A stretch of DNA of 25,786 nt from an uncultured beta proteobacterium (GTDB lineage Bacteria; Pseudomonadota; Gammaproteobacteria; Burkholderiales; Burkholderiaceae_C): NCBI GenBank assembly GCA_903870955.1, contig CAIQEX010000451.1, positions 1 through 25,786 of the forward strand, given 5' to 3'. The notes beneath the pieces were generated by a model. That model was not told the origin of the DNA and searched no databases. It saw only the letters and a program-made list of their open reading frames with translations. Within the stretch, counting starts at the first letter, position 1; each line of letters starts with the position of its first letter. The translations under genes and the position numbers were made by a program. Below, in pieces: positions 15,170-23,833 of the stretch.

Positions 15170-15967
15170 TTAGTCTGCGGCCACGGCACCCATGGTTTTG
15201 CTGTGGCCGCCGTCCACGTAGGTGATCTCGGCGGTAACTCCGCTGGCCAGATCGCTCATCAAGAACGCGGCAACGTTGCCGACTTCGTCTATCGTTACGT
15301 TGCGGCGCGTGGGGGCCGCAGCGGCTACGTAGTTCAAGAGTTTTCCAAAGTCTTTAACTCCACTGGCAGCCAGCGTCTTAATGGGGCCGGCACTCACGCC
15401 GTTCACACGGATAGCGCGTCCGTCGGGCATGCTGCCCACTGCTTCAGCCAAATAGCGTACCGAGGCTTCCAGCGATGCCTTGGCCAAGCCCATCGTGTTG
15501 TAGTGCGGAATGATGCGCTCGGCGCCCAGATAACTCAGTGTCAGCAAGGCGGCCCGGTCGTTCAGATAGGGCAGTGCCGCCTTAGCCATAGCCGGAAAAC
15601 TATAGGCACTGATGTCGTGTGCAATTCTGAAACTTTCGCGACTCAAACCATCGAGAAAATTACCGGCGATGGCCTCGCGTGGCGCGAAGCCAATGCTGTG
15701 CACGAAGCCATCAAATGTGGGCCAGCTTGCGGACAGGCCCTTGAACAAAGCCTCGATTTGGCCGTCATCGCTGACGTCGCAATCAAAAATGAGCGAAGAG
15801 TCGAACTCCGCTGCGAAATCGGTGATGCGATCTTTAAAGCGCTCGCCCACGTAGCTGAACGCCAATTCGGCACCCTCACGCCGGCACGCCTTGGCAATGC
15901 CGTAAGCAATCGATCGGTTGGAGAGAACTCCTGTTATCAACAACCGCTTGCCTGCTAAAAAGCCCAT
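15170..15967 (-). CDS. fabI: Enoyl-[acyl-carrier-protein] reductase (NADH), FabI
   Basis: Short-chain dehydrogenase-type reductase of 265 residues (E. coli FabI 262) that performs the last step of each fatty acid elongation round. The FabI-specific nucleotide loop [15 protein letters not shown] (11-25) and the active-site pattern Tyr146, Tyr156, Lys163 in [20 protein letters not shown] are all present, at the same numbers as in E. coli. [11 protein letters not shown] and the substrate-lid segment [15 protein letters not shown] are also present. The ATG has a GAGG ribosome site 5-6 nt upstream. It is divergent from yejA, with starts 45 bp apart on my chosen yejA start, and its stop is 5 bp from the convergent decarboxylase stop with no terminator between. 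Confidence 0.96.
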   Translation of the reverse strand: MGFLAGKRLLITGVLSNRSIAYGIAKACRREGAELAFSYVGERFKDRITDFAAEFDSSLIFDCDVSDDGQIEALFKGLSASWPTFDGFVHSIGFAPREAIAGNFLDGLSRESFRIAHDISAYSFPAMAKAALPYLNDRAALLTLSYLGAERIIPHYNTMGLAKASLEASVRYLAEAVGSMPDGRAIRVNGVSAGPIKTLAASGVKDFGKLLNYVAAAAPTRRNVTIDEVGNVAAFLMSDLASGVTAEITYVDGGHSKTMGAVAAD

Positions 15968-16012
15968 AACGTCCTCATGAATAGGTTTCTTTCTGTAGTG
16001 CAGAATTGTCGC

Positions 16013-17797
16013 ATGCGTTTTTTGTTGTTATTGGTCCTCACCCTCGGTGCGCTGCCCAGTTGGGCAGCCCACGGTTACGCGTTGTGGGATGACTTTAAAT
16101 ACCCGCCCGGCTTTACCCATTTCGACTACGTCAACCCGCAAGCCCCCAAGGGCGGCGAGCTGCGATTGGTCAGCAATCTTCGCGTATCCACCTTTGACAA
16201 ATACAACCCGTTCACCATCAAGGGGTCGGCTCCGGCCTACCTGAGCCAGCTGCTGTTTGACAGTCTTTTAACGGGTTCGCTGGACGAAACCGCTACGGCC
16301 TATGGTCTATTGGCCGAAGATGTGCAGATAACGCCCGACCGCATGAGCGCCACTTTTCGCCTCCGGGCCAATGCCCGCTTTCATAACGGGGACCCGGTCC
16401 TGGCGCTGGACGTCAAACACAGCTTTGACATCCTGAACGGCCCGTTTGTTTCGCCGGGCCTTCGCAGTACCTTGGAAGACGTGGCTGGTGCCGATGTGGT
16501 GGACCCCTTGACGGTGCGCTTTCGCTTCAAAAAGCCCAACCGAGAGCTGCCGTTGACCGTCGGTGGTTTGCCCGTGTTCAGCCACCGCTGGGGAGAGGGA
16601 AAACCTTTTGACCAGGTGGTGATGGACATTCCGATCGGTAGCGGTCCGTACAAAATTGGCCCGGTGTCGTTTGGCAAGGACATCACCTATGTGCGCGACT
16701 CGGGCTATTGGGCCCGGGACCTGAACGTGCGGCGCGGCACATCCAATTTCGACCGCATCCTGGTCAAAATCTACAAGGACAATACGGCACGTCTGGAGGC
16801 GCTCAAGGCCGGGGAGTTTGACCTGATGCGCTTCTTCTCTGCGGGTGATTGGGCCCGGCGCGTCAATGGGCGCAAGTTTGACTCGGGTGAACTGGTCAAG
16901 ACAGAGTTTCAGCACCGTTTGCCGACTGGTTTTCAAAGCTATGTGCTTAACACGCGCCGCCCGCTGCTGAAGGATATGAGGGTGCGCCAGGCCCTGGGTT
17001 TGGCGATGGACTATGAGTGGATGAATCGACAGATGTTTTACGGTGCCTATCAGCGTGTGCAGGGGCTCTTCGGCAACACCGACTGCCAGGCGCAAGGCTT
17101 GCCCGACGCACAGCAACTGGCTTTGCTGACACCGTGGCGTAGCCAGATTCCGGAGGCCGCTTTTGGCCCCATGGCCACAGCTCCGCGCACGGATGGAGAA
17201 AACAGCCTGCGCGGAAATCTGCGCATGGCCCAGAAGCTTTTGAAAGACGCAGGCTGGGAATACCGCGACGGTGCGCTGCGCGATGCACAGAATCATGTGT
17301 TGGAGCTTGAAATGCTGGACAGCAATGAGGGCAGCACCCGTGTCGTCAGCCCTTGGGCCCGGAACCTGGAGAAGATCGGTGTGAAACTCAATTTTCGAGC
17401 TGCAGACTTTTCACTCTATCAGCAGCGCCTGCAAAAGTTCGACTTTGACATCACATCGCTGGCCTACGGGGGCACCAACAATCCTGGTCAGGAATTTGCG
17501 GATCTGTTTGGCTCCAAGGCAGCAACCCAGGAAGATTCCGGCAACCACAGTGGTATCCAAAGCCCGGCCGTGGACGCGCTGATAACGCACATGGTCAGTG
17601 CCAAGTCCAAGGCTGAACTTCTGCCTGCCTGCCGGGCCTTGGACCGTGTGATTGCCCACAGCCATATCTTGATTCCGCAGTGGTCGGCATCCACCCACCG
17701 CATGGCCTACAACGCATGGCGTCTGGCCAAACCGGACGCCATGCCGGCGTATTCGCCGGGTGAGAGTTGGGCCATTGAAACCTGGTGGGCGCGCTGA
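16013..17797 (+). CDS. yejA: Extracellular solute-binding protein of peptide ABC importer, YejA-like
   Basis: Periplasmic binding protein (SBP family 5) of 594 residues, expected to bind oligopeptides for the YejBEF importer; in enterics Yej takes up microcin C and antimicrobial or formylated peptides. The signal peptide [18 protein letters not shown] is followed by mature sequence [16 protein letters not shown]. Family-typical segments are [15 protein letters not shown] and [13 protein letters not shown] chose the ATG at 16013 because it gives a compact signal peptide; an upstream ATG at 15977 would add 12 residues in rare codons, and neither start has a good ribosome site. It leads a four-gene cluster whose starts overlap, and is divergent from fabI. 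There is no lipobox cysteine, so it should be a soluble periplasmic protein. Confidence 0.92.
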   Translation: MRFLLLLVLTLGALPSWAAHGYALWDDFKYPPGFTHFDYVNPQAPKGGELRLVSNLRVSTFDKYNPFTIKGSAPAYLSQLLFDSLLTGSLDETATAYGLLAEDVQITPDRMSATFRLRANARFHNGDPVLALDVKHSFDILNGPFVSPGLRSTLEDVAGADVVDPLTVRFRFKKPNRELPLTVGGLPVFSHRWGEGKPFDQVVMDIPIGSGPYKIGPVSFGKDITYVRDSGYWARDLNVRRGTSNFDRILVKIYKDNTARLEALKAGEFDLMRFFSAGDWARRVNGRKFDSGELVKTEFQHRLPTGFQSYVLNTRRPLLKDMRVRQALGLAMDYEWMNRQMFYGAYQRVQGLFGNTDCQAQGLPDAQQLALLTPWRSQIPEAAFGPMATAPRTDGENSLRGNLRMAQKLLKDAGWEYRDGALRDAQNHVLELEMLDSNEGSTRVVSPWARNLEKIGVKLNFRAADFSLYQQRLQKFDFDITSLAYGGTNNPGQEFADLFGSKAATQEDSGNHSGIQSPAVDALITHMVSAKSKAELLPACRALDRVIAHSHILIPQWSASTHRMAYNAWRLAKPDAMPAYSPGESWAIETWWAR

Positions 17798-18822
17798 TGG
17801 GTGCCTACATCCTCAAGCGCCTGGCGCTCATGTTGCCGACCCTGTTTGGGGTTCTTTTCCTGACTTTTGTCGTGGTGCAGTTCGTCCCGGGTGGGCCGGT
17901 AGAACAGTATCTGGCCGAAGCAAAAGCTGGCAAAGGCAACAGCGCCGAAGGTGGTTTGAGCTACCGCGGCTCGCAAGGGGTGGACCCCAAACGCATTGCG
18001 CAGGCCAAGGCCTTGTACGGCTTTGACAAGCCCGCGCCGGAACGCTTCTGGCGCATGCTGGTGCAGTTTGCGCACTTTGATTTGGGCACCAGCTTTTTCC
18101 AGAACCGTGCCGTCTCGCAACTCGTCTGGGAAAAGCTGCCAGTGTCCATGAGCCTGGGGCTGTGGACTTTCTTTATCAGCTACCTGGTGGCGGTTCCGCT
18201 TGGGGTGGCCAAGGCCGTGCGCGCCGGCACGCGTTTTGATCTGGTCAGCACCTTGCTTATTCTGGTTGGCTATGCCATTCCCGGCTTTGTTCTGGGGGTT
18301 GCGCTGTTGGTCATCTTTGGCGGCCAGTTGCAATGGTTTCCACTGCGTGGGCTCACGTCGAGCAACTGGGAGCAAATGGCCTGGGGCGCTCGTATTGCCG
18401 ATTACCTTTGGCACATTGCCATGCCGGTAACTGCCATGGTGCTGGGTAGTTTTGCAATCACCGCCATGTTGACCAAGAACGCCTTTCTCGAGGAGATCCG
18501 CAAACAGTATGTTGTCACTGCACGCGCCAAGGGTCTATCGGAGCAGCGGGTGCTATGGAAACATGTCATGCGCAATGCACTGATACCCATCGTCACCGGC
18601 TTTCCGGCGGCCTTTATCGGCGCTTTTTTTACCGGTTCGTTGCTCATTGAAACTTTGTTTTCACTCGACGGCCTGGGCTTGCTGAGTTACGAAAGCGTGA
18701 TCCGGCGGGATTACCCGGTGGTGATGGGCACCTTGTTTTTGTTTACTTTGATCGGCTTGGTGACAAAGCTGGTTTCTGATCTTTGTTATGTCTGGGTGGA
18801 TCCGCGTGTCAAGTTTGACTAA
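17797..18822 (+). CDS. yejB: Peptide ABC transporter permease YejB
   Basis: Inner-membrane permease of the DppB/OppB type, 341 residues. The N-terminus [20 protein letters not shown] is typical, with helix 1 at about 9-30, a long periplasmic segment (about 35-100, the usual Yej spacing with AEGGLSYRGSQGVDP) and five further helices. The cytoplasmic EAA loop that contacts the ATPase is RAKGLSEQRVLWKHVMRNAL. The ATG at 17797 shares a base with the yejA stop (TGATG) and has a GGTGGG site 7 nt upstream, which favours it over the GTG at 17785. It should heterodimerise with YejE. Confidence 0.94.
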   Translation: MGAYILKRLALMLPTLFGVLFLTFVVVQFVPGGPVEQYLAEAKAGKGNSAEGGLSYRGSQGVDPKRIAQAKALYGFDKPAPERFWRMLVQFAHFDLGTSFFQNRAVSQLVWEKLPVSMSLGLWTFFISYLVAVPLGVAKAVRAGTRFDLVSTLLILVGYAIPGFVLGVALLVIFGGQLQWFPLRGLTSSNWEQMAWGARIADYLWHIAMPVTAMVLGSFAITAMLTKNAFLEEIRKQYVVTARAKGLSEQRVLWKHVMRNALIPIVTGFPAAFIGAFFTGSLLIETLFSLDGLGLLSYESVIRRDYPVVMGTLFLFTLIGLVTKLVSDLCYVWVDPRVKFD

Positions 18823-19855
18823 GCCTACAGAATCGCTTTCACCCACGCGGCGGGCCTGGTTGCGCTTCCGCCGCAACCGTCTGGGCTTTGTCAGTCTGGT
18901 GATTTTTTGCACCCTGGTGCTGTTGAGCCTGGCTGCCGAACTGGTATCGAACGACCGACCACTGGTCGTGGTTTACCAAAGTCAAACCTACTGGCCCATG
19001 GTGCGCGACTATCCCGAGACCACCTTTGGCGGCGACTTCGCCACGCCCACCGATTATCTGGATCCCTTTATCCGACAAAAACTCGGTGAACCCGGTAACT
19101 GGGCATTGTTTGCACCCAACCCCTATGGTCCAAAGACGCTGAATTACTTTGCCAAGTCGCCCAACCCCGCGCCGCCCACCGCCGAGAACTGGTTGGGTAC
19201 GGACGACCGGGGGCGTGACCTGCTGGCCCAGCTGATTTACGGTTTTCGGGTCAGCGTGCTGTTTGCCCTGGCGCTGACCGTCACGGGCGTGGTTCTGGGT
19301 GTCATTACAGGCGCTATTCAAGGCTTTTTTGGTGGCAAGACCGATCTTGCCTTTCAACGCTTTATTGAAATTTGGGGTTCGATGCCGGAGCTCTACCTGC
19401 TCATCATTTTCAGTGCCGTGTTCGCTCCCAGTGTGGCCCTGTTGCTGGTGTTGCTCAGCCTGTTCGGCTGGATGGGATTGTCCGACTACGTGCGCGCCGA
19501 GTTTCTGCGCAATCGACAAATGGACTATGTGCGCGCCGCACGCGCTCTGGGCGTTTCCAACTGGAAAATCATCGTGCGCCATGTGTTACCCAACAGCCTG
19601 ACGCCCGTCGTCACATTTCTGCCTTTCCGGATGAGTGGCGCGATTCTGGCGCTGACTTCGCTGGACTTTCTTGGCCTCGGCGTACCCCCGGGCACACCAT
19701 CCTTGGGTGAATTGTTGTCCCAGGGCAAAAACAATATCGACGCTTGGTGGATCTCGCTTTCAACGTTTGCCGTGCTGGTCGTCACGCTGCTGCTGCTGAC
19801 CTTTATGAGCGATGCCCTGCGGGACGCGGTAGACCCCAGAAAGGCGCAGGAATGA
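18806..19855 (+). CDS. yejE: Peptide ABC transporter permease YejE
   Basis: Second permease subunit of DppC/OppC type, 349 residues. There is an N-terminal helix (about 25-45) after the basic RRAWLRFRRNRLGF segment and a long periplasmic loop with Yej-type sequence (YWPMVRDYPETTFGGDF, then NWLGTDDRGRDLLAQLIYGF). Five helices follow, and the EAA loop is RALGVSNWKIIVRHVLPNSL. The start is uncertain: GTG at 18806 has a GGTGGA site 7 nt upstream and overlaps yejB by 17 bp; an ATG at 18788 would add six residues but has no ribosome site. Its stop overlaps the yejF start as ATGA. Confidence 0.93.
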   Translation: MSSLTKPTESLSPTRRAWLRFRRNRLGFVSLVIFCTLVLLSLAAELVSNDRPLVVVYQSQTYWPMVRDYPETTFGGDFATPTDYLDPFIRQKLGEPGNWALFAPNPYGPKTLNYFAKSPNPAPPTAENWLGTDDRGRDLLAQLIYGFRVSVLFALALTVTGVVLGVITGAIQGFFGGKTDLAFQRFIEIWGSMPELYLLIIFSAVFAPSVALLLVLLSLFGWMGLSDYVRAEFLRNRQMDYVRAARALGVSNWKIIVRHVLPNSLTPVVTFLPFRMSGAILALTSLDFLGLGVPPGTPSLGELLSQGKNNIDAWWISLSTFAVLVVTLLLLTFMSDALRDAVDPRKAQE

Positions 19856-21444
19856 GCTTGCTGAACGTCCAGGGTTTAAGCATCGCCTTCGGCGGCAACT
19901 CCGTGGTGCAGAGCGTTGATTTTGCAGTGGAGGCGGGCGAGAAGCTGGCCTTGGTGGGTGAATCGGGCTCCGGCAAAACGGTCACGGCACTGAGCCTGCT
20001 GGGTCTCGCTGAAGGCGCTCAAGTGGCAGGTAAGGTGCTGTTTGAAGCGCCTCAGGGACCGGTCGATTTGCTGCGCCTGTCTCCCCGGGATTTGCGGGCC
20101 ATTCGGGGGCAGGACATTGCCATGGTCTTCCAGGAGCCCATGACGGCTTTGAACCCTTTGTTTAGCATCGGCGAGCAGATTGCCGAAGTGCTGCAACTCA
20201 AGATGGGACTGAGCGCCCGAGACGCGGTGCAAAGGGCAGTTGCGCTCATTGCCGATACCGGAATTGCCGAGCCAGAACGCCGCGCCCGGGCGTACCCGCA
20301 CCAACTCTCTGGCGGTCAGCGTCAGCGCGCCATGATTGCCATGGCACTGGCCTGCAGCCCCAAACTTTTAATCGCGGATGAGCCGACGACCGCGCTGGAC
20401 GTGACCGTGCGCCAGCAGATTCTGGATTTACTCGACGGCCTGCAAAAGAAAATGGGCATGGCCGTGCTGTTGATCACCCATGACCTGAATATGGTGCGCC
20501 GTTTTGCCGACAGAGTCGCGGTGATGGAACGCGGACACATTGTGGAGCAGGGCAGGGTGGCGGATATTTTTGCCCACCCCAGCCACGCCTATACCCGCAC
20601 CTTGCTGGCCAGTCGCCCCAAGCGGGAGGTGGTGGAAGTCGCTTCCGGTGCGGCCGATGCAGTGGTCACCAAAGGATTGCGCGTGGCCTATCCGGTGCCA
20701 AAACCGGGCATAGCAGGTTGGTTTGGCAAGGGCGAATTTGTAGCGGTTCAGGGCGTGGACTTGTGCCTGCAGACCGGTCAAACCTTGGGTATCGTCGGTG
20801 AATCCGGTTCCGGCAAGTCAACCCTGGCCCTGGCGGTTCTGGGTCTGGTGCCGTTCTTGAATGAAGTGCGAATCTTTGACGCGTCCTGGGGGCAGGGCCG
20901 CGAAGCCGATTTACAAAACCGCAGACGTTTGCAGGTGGTTTTTCAGGACCCTTTTTCCTCTCTTTCTCCGCGCATGACTGTGGAAGAAATAGTTGGCGAA
21001 GGGCTGTCGGTCCATGCGCCCGAATTAACCGCACCGGTCGTGCGCCAGCGGGTGGTGGCGGCCTTGCAAAGTGTCGGCCTGGAAGAAAGCCAGTTTCCGG
21101 GACTGCTACAACGCTATCCGCACCAGTTTTCGGGCGGTCAACGCCAGCGCATCGCGATTGCAAGGGCGCTCATTGTGGAGCCGCGTGTGCTTGTGCTGGA
21201 TGAGCCGACCAGCGCGTTGGACGTCACCATGGCGCAACAAATTCTCCAGTTGCTCCAGCGCTTGCAGGCCGAGCACGGCTTGGCTTATTTGCTGATTACC
21301 CACGATGTCGACGTGATTCGGGCTATGGCACACGACGTGGCCGTGATGAAAGACGGAAGAATTGTTGAACACGGAAGCCTGAAAACCGTGTTTGAATCCC
21401 CCGCCCAGGACTACACCCGCACCTTGCTTGCGGCTAGCGATTAA
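19852..21444 (+). CDS. yejF: Peptide ABC transporter ATP-binding protein YejF (two fused ATPase domains)
   Basis: Tandem nucleotide-binding protein of 530 residues that powers the Yej importer; both ATPase units that other peptide importers encode separately (DppD and DppF) are in one chain. Domain 1 has Walker A GESGSGKT (36-43), signature LSGGQRQR (152-159) and Walker B LLIADEPT. Domain 2 has Walker A GESGSGKS (316-323), signature FSGGQRQR (426-433) and Walker B VLVLDEPT. All catalytic motifs are intact, as are both H-loops (LLITHD twice). The ATG at 19852 overlaps the yejE stop; an open extension upstream lies wholly within yejE and is rejected. The last gene of the cluster. Confidence 0.96.
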   Translation: MSLLNVQGLSIAFGGNSVVQSVDFAVEAGEKLALVGESGSGKTVTALSLLGLAEGAQVAGKVLFEAPQGPVDLLRLSPRDLRAIRGQDIAMVFQEPMTALNPLFSIGEQIAEVLQLKMGLSARDAVQRAVALIADTGIAEPERRARAYPHQLSGGQRQRAMIAMALACSPKLLIADEPTTALDVTVRQQILDLLDGLQKKMGMAVLLITHDLNMVRRFADRVAVMERGHIVEQGRVADIFAHPSHAYTRTLLASRPKREVVEVASGAADAVVTKGLRVAYPVPKPGIAGWFGKGEFVAVQGVDLCLQTGQTLGIVGESGSGKSTLALAVLGLVPFLNEVRIFDASWGQGREADLQNRRRLQVVFQDPFSSLSPRMTVEEIVGEGLSVHAPELTAPVVRQRVVAALQSVGLEESQFPGLLQRYPHQFSGGQRQRIAIARALIVEPRVLVLDEPTSALDVTMAQQILQLLQRLQAEHGLAYLLITHDVDVIRAMAHDVAVMKDGRIVEHGSLKTVFESPAQDYTRTLLAASD

Positions 21445-21481
21445 ATGCTTAAAAATCAAGGCACTTAGGCCCGTTTTGCAG

Positions 21482-21487
21482 TACAAT
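21482..21487 (+). promoter_or_regulatory. Candidate -10 element of the rimP-nusA-infB operon leader
   Basis: TACAAT (21482-21487) is a strong -10 match placed 38 bp after the yejF stop. No good -35 hexamer lies 16-18 bp upstream (sequence AGGCAC/GGCACT). Transcription would begin near 21494 and run almost at once into the terminator hairpin at 21502. Confidence 0.4.
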
Positions 21488-21501
21488 CCAAGCTCACGAC
21501 C

Positions 21502-21533
21502 AAACGGGCGGGTATTTACCGCCCGTTTTTTTT
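21502..21533 (+). terminator. Intrinsic terminator between yejF and rimP (possible leader attenuator)
   Basis: Perfect 10-bp stem AAACGGGCGG (21502-21511) and CCGCCCGTTT (21519-21528) with a 7-nt loop and a run of eight T (21526-21533). Outer bases GACC and GGTC can also pair across the T run. It can end yejF transcription, or, if the -10 just upstream is active, stop a short leader RNA before rimP. Confidence 0.9.
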
Positions 21534-21593
21534 GGTCGATCGTTTTTGGGTTGTGTTTTACAACAGTGGATTTAGAAGTAGGAAAAGAGCGGC

Positions 21594-22217
21594 GTGGCGT
21601 TACAGGAAATCGTTGAGCAGACAGTTAGCGGATTGGGTTATGACTTGGTGGAGATTGAACGCTCCGCCGGGGGACTGCTGCGCATTACGATCGATTTGCC
21701 CTGGACCCAGCCTGCCGAAGGTGCTGTTGCTTCAGAGCAATTTATCAATGTAGAAGATTGCGAGAAGGTCAACCGCCAGCTGTTGTTTGCGCTGGAGGTG
21801 GATGGTGTTGAGTACAAGCGGCTGGAGGTGTCCTCGCCGGGTATCGATCGCCCCTTGCGCCATGCGGCAGATTTTGAGCGCTTTGTGGGTTCGGTGATTG
21901 ACATCACGCTCAAGGCGCCCATGGGTGCTGCGGCCAATGGCCAGGTGCATGCCAGTCGCAAGAAATTTCGCGGCACGCTGGAGCGTGTCGAGGCTGCAGA
22001 TGGGGTTGTAAGTTGGCAAATCGTCTGGAGCGATGCGCCCCCCGTCAAGCCGGGTCAAAGAGTGAGCAAGAAGCGTGTACCGCCGCCTATGCAGGTGCTG
22101 GGCTTCACGCTGGATGAAATACGCGAATCCCGCTTGGCTCCGATTGTGAGCTTCAAGGGCCGCGGACAGGGTGGTAACACGGGTGGCGAAGAGCCAGCCG
22201 CGGGCCAATTGGTTTAG
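21594..22217 (+). CDS. rimP: Ribosome maturation factor RimP
   Basis: Assembly factor for the 30S ribosomal subunit, 207 residues, longer than E. coli RimP (about 150). The core has [19 protein letters not shown], the linker [16 protein letters not shown] and the signature [21 protein letters not shown] in the N-terminal half, then an SH3-like C-terminal domain. Extra length comes from an insertion after the first strand pair, a loop near residues 105-120 and a Gly-rich, probably disordered tail ([14 protein letters not shown]). The start is GTG at 21594, with AGGA about 10 nt upstream. First gene of the conserved rimP-nusA-infB operon; nusA follows 37 bp later. Confidence 0.94.
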   Translation: MALQEIVEQTVSGLGYDLVEIERSAGGLLRITIDLPWTQPAEGAVASEQFINVEDCEKVNRQLLFALEVDGVEYKRLEVSSPGIDRPLRHAADFERFVGSVIDITLKAPMGAAANGQVHASRKKFRGTLERVEAADGVVSWQIVWSDAPPVKPGQRVSKKRVPPPMQVLGFTLDEIRESRLAPIVSFKGRGQGGNTGGEEPAAGQLV

Positions 22218-22254
22218 TTTTGTTGTTGATAAGAGTGTTCAGGAGAGTCATGGC

Positions 22255-23751
22255 ATGAATCGCGAATTGTTGATGCTGGTTGAAGCTATTTCCCGTGAAA
22301 AAAACGTGGAACGTGATGTGGTGTTGGGCGCTGTAGAAGCGGCCCTGGCGCAAGCTACCAAAAAGCTCTATCCCGGTGATGTAGACATCCGGGTGGCGCT
22401 TGACCGCGATAGCGGCAACTACGAGACTTTCCGTCGCTGGCATGTGGTTCCCGATGAAGCCGGTCTGCAATTGCCTGACCAGGAAATTCTGCTGTTCGAA
22501 GCCGTCGAGCAAATTCCTGATATCGAAGTCGACGAGTACATCGAAGAGTCCGTACCTTCGGTGCCCATCGGACGCATTGGCGCCATGGCCGCCAAGCAGG
22601 TGATCTTGCAAAAGATCCGTGACGCAGAGCGCGAAATGCTGCTCAACGACTTCATGGCGCGTGGCGAAAAAATCTTCGTTGGCACCGTCAAGCGCATGGA
22701 CAAGGGCGACATCATTGTGGAGAGCGGACGGGTAGAAGGCCGCTTGCGCCGTGGCGAGATGATCCCCAAAGAAAATCTGCGTACCGGCGACCGGGTTCGC
22801 GCCATGATCATGGAAGTGGATCTGACCCTGCGCGGTGCACCCATTGTTCTGTCGCGTTCGGCGCCTGAATTCATGATTGAGTTGTTCCGCCAGGAAGTGC
22901 CGGAAATCGAGCAAGGCCTGTTGGAAATCAAATCCTGCGCCCGTGATTCGGGTTCACGCGCCAAGATCGCCGTGCTGTCGCATGACAAACGCGTCGATCC
23001 CATCGGTACCTGCGTCGGTGTGCGCGGTACCCGCGTCAACGGCGTTACCAATGAGCTAGCCGGTGAGCGCGTCGACATCGTGTTGTGGAGCGAAGACCCT
23101 GCCCAGTTTGTGATTGGTGCATTGGCTCCGGCGAATGTCTCTTCCATTGTGGTGGATGAAGAGCGCCACGCGATGGATGTGGTGGTGGATGAGGAAAATC
23201 TGGCAATCGCGATTGGGCGTGGCGGACAAAACGTACGCCTGGCCTCCGAGCTGACGGGCTGGAAAATCAACATCATGGACGCCGCAGAGTCGGCCCAGAA
23301 GCTGGCCAATGAGACGGACTCGGGTCGCAAGCTGTTCATGGAAAAATTGGATGTGGATGAAGAAATTGCCGACATCCTGATTGCTGAGGGCTTTACCAGC
23401 CTGGAAGAAGTGGCTTACGTTCCCCTGCAGGAAATGCTGGAAATCGAAAGCTTCGACGAAGACACGGTGCATGAACTGCGCAACCGTGCCAAAGATGCCT
23501 TGCTGACCATGGAAATTGCACACGAAGAAAGTGTCGAAGAAGTGTCGCAAGACTTACGTGATCTGGAAGGCCTGACACCTGAGCTGATTGGCAAACTGGC
23601 TGACAAGGGCGTTCACACCCGTGACGATCTTGCCGACCTGGCTGTTGATGAACTCACCGACATCACCGGCCAGTCCGCTGATGAGGCCAAAACCCTGATC
23701 ATGAAGGCGCGCGAACATTGGTTTGCCAATGAAACCGTTCGCCAAGAGTAA
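22255..23751 (+). CDS. nusA: Transcription termination/antitermination factor NusA
   Basis: RNA-polymerase-bound elongation factor of 498 residues (E. coli 495), acting in pausing, termination and antitermination. The N-terminal polymerase-binding domain (about 1-130) begins [18 protein letters not shown]. An S1 domain (about 135-200, [19 protein letters not shown]) and two KH domains follow (KH2 with [19 protein letters not shown]). Two C-terminal acidic repeats (about 365-490) are of the type that binds the polymerase alpha subunit. The ATG at 22255 has a strong AGGAGA site 8 nt upstream and is preferred to any start inside rimP. The intergenic gap to infB carries a hairpin. Confidence 0.97.
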   Translation: MNRELLMLVEAISREKNVERDVVLGAVEAALAQATKKLYPGDVDIRVALDRDSGNYETFRRWHVVPDEAGLQLPDQEILLFEAVEQIPDIEVDEYIEESVPSVPIGRIGAMAAKQVILQKIRDAEREMLLNDFMARGEKIFVGTVKRMDKGDIIVESGRVEGRLRRGEMIPKENLRTGDRVRAMIMEVDLTLRGAPIVLSRSAPEFMIELFRQEVPEIEQGLLEIKSCARDSGSRAKIAVLSHDKRVDPIGTCVGVRGTRVNGVTNELAGERVDIVLWSEDPAQFVIGALAPANVSSIVVDEERHAMDVVVDEENLAIAIGRGGQNVRLASELTGWKINIMDAAESAQKLANETDSGRKLFMEKLDVDEEIADILIAEGFTSLEEVAYVPLQEMLEIESFDEDTVHELRNRAKDALLTMEIAHEESVEEVSQDLRDLEGLTPELIGKLADKGVHTRDDLADLAVDELTDITGQSADEAKTLIMKAREHWFANETVRQE

Positions 23752-23777
23752 TTGTCATGCAATAGAAATCCAGTAAT

Positions 23778-23810
23778 GGTTGGCAGTCGCCCTGAGGGGC
23801 CCTGCCAACC
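23778..23810 (+). promoter_or_regulatory. Stable RNA hairpin between nusA and infB
   Basis: A perfect 9-bp outer stem, GGTTGGCAG (23778-23786) with CTGCCAACC (23802-23810), encloses a 4-bp inner stem GCCC/GGGC with loop TGAG. There is no T run after it, so it is not an intrinsic terminator. It lies 23 nt before the infB start codon in an 82-nt gap and could act in RNA processing or in infB translation control. Confidence 0.7.
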
Positions 23811-23833
23811 GCCGCCAAAGGTTACACAAACAA

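Noticed and set aside
15149..15958. 269-residue plus-strand frame opposite fabI
   Set aside because: FabI has full catalytic residues in the other strand; this frame is a codon-bias shadow.
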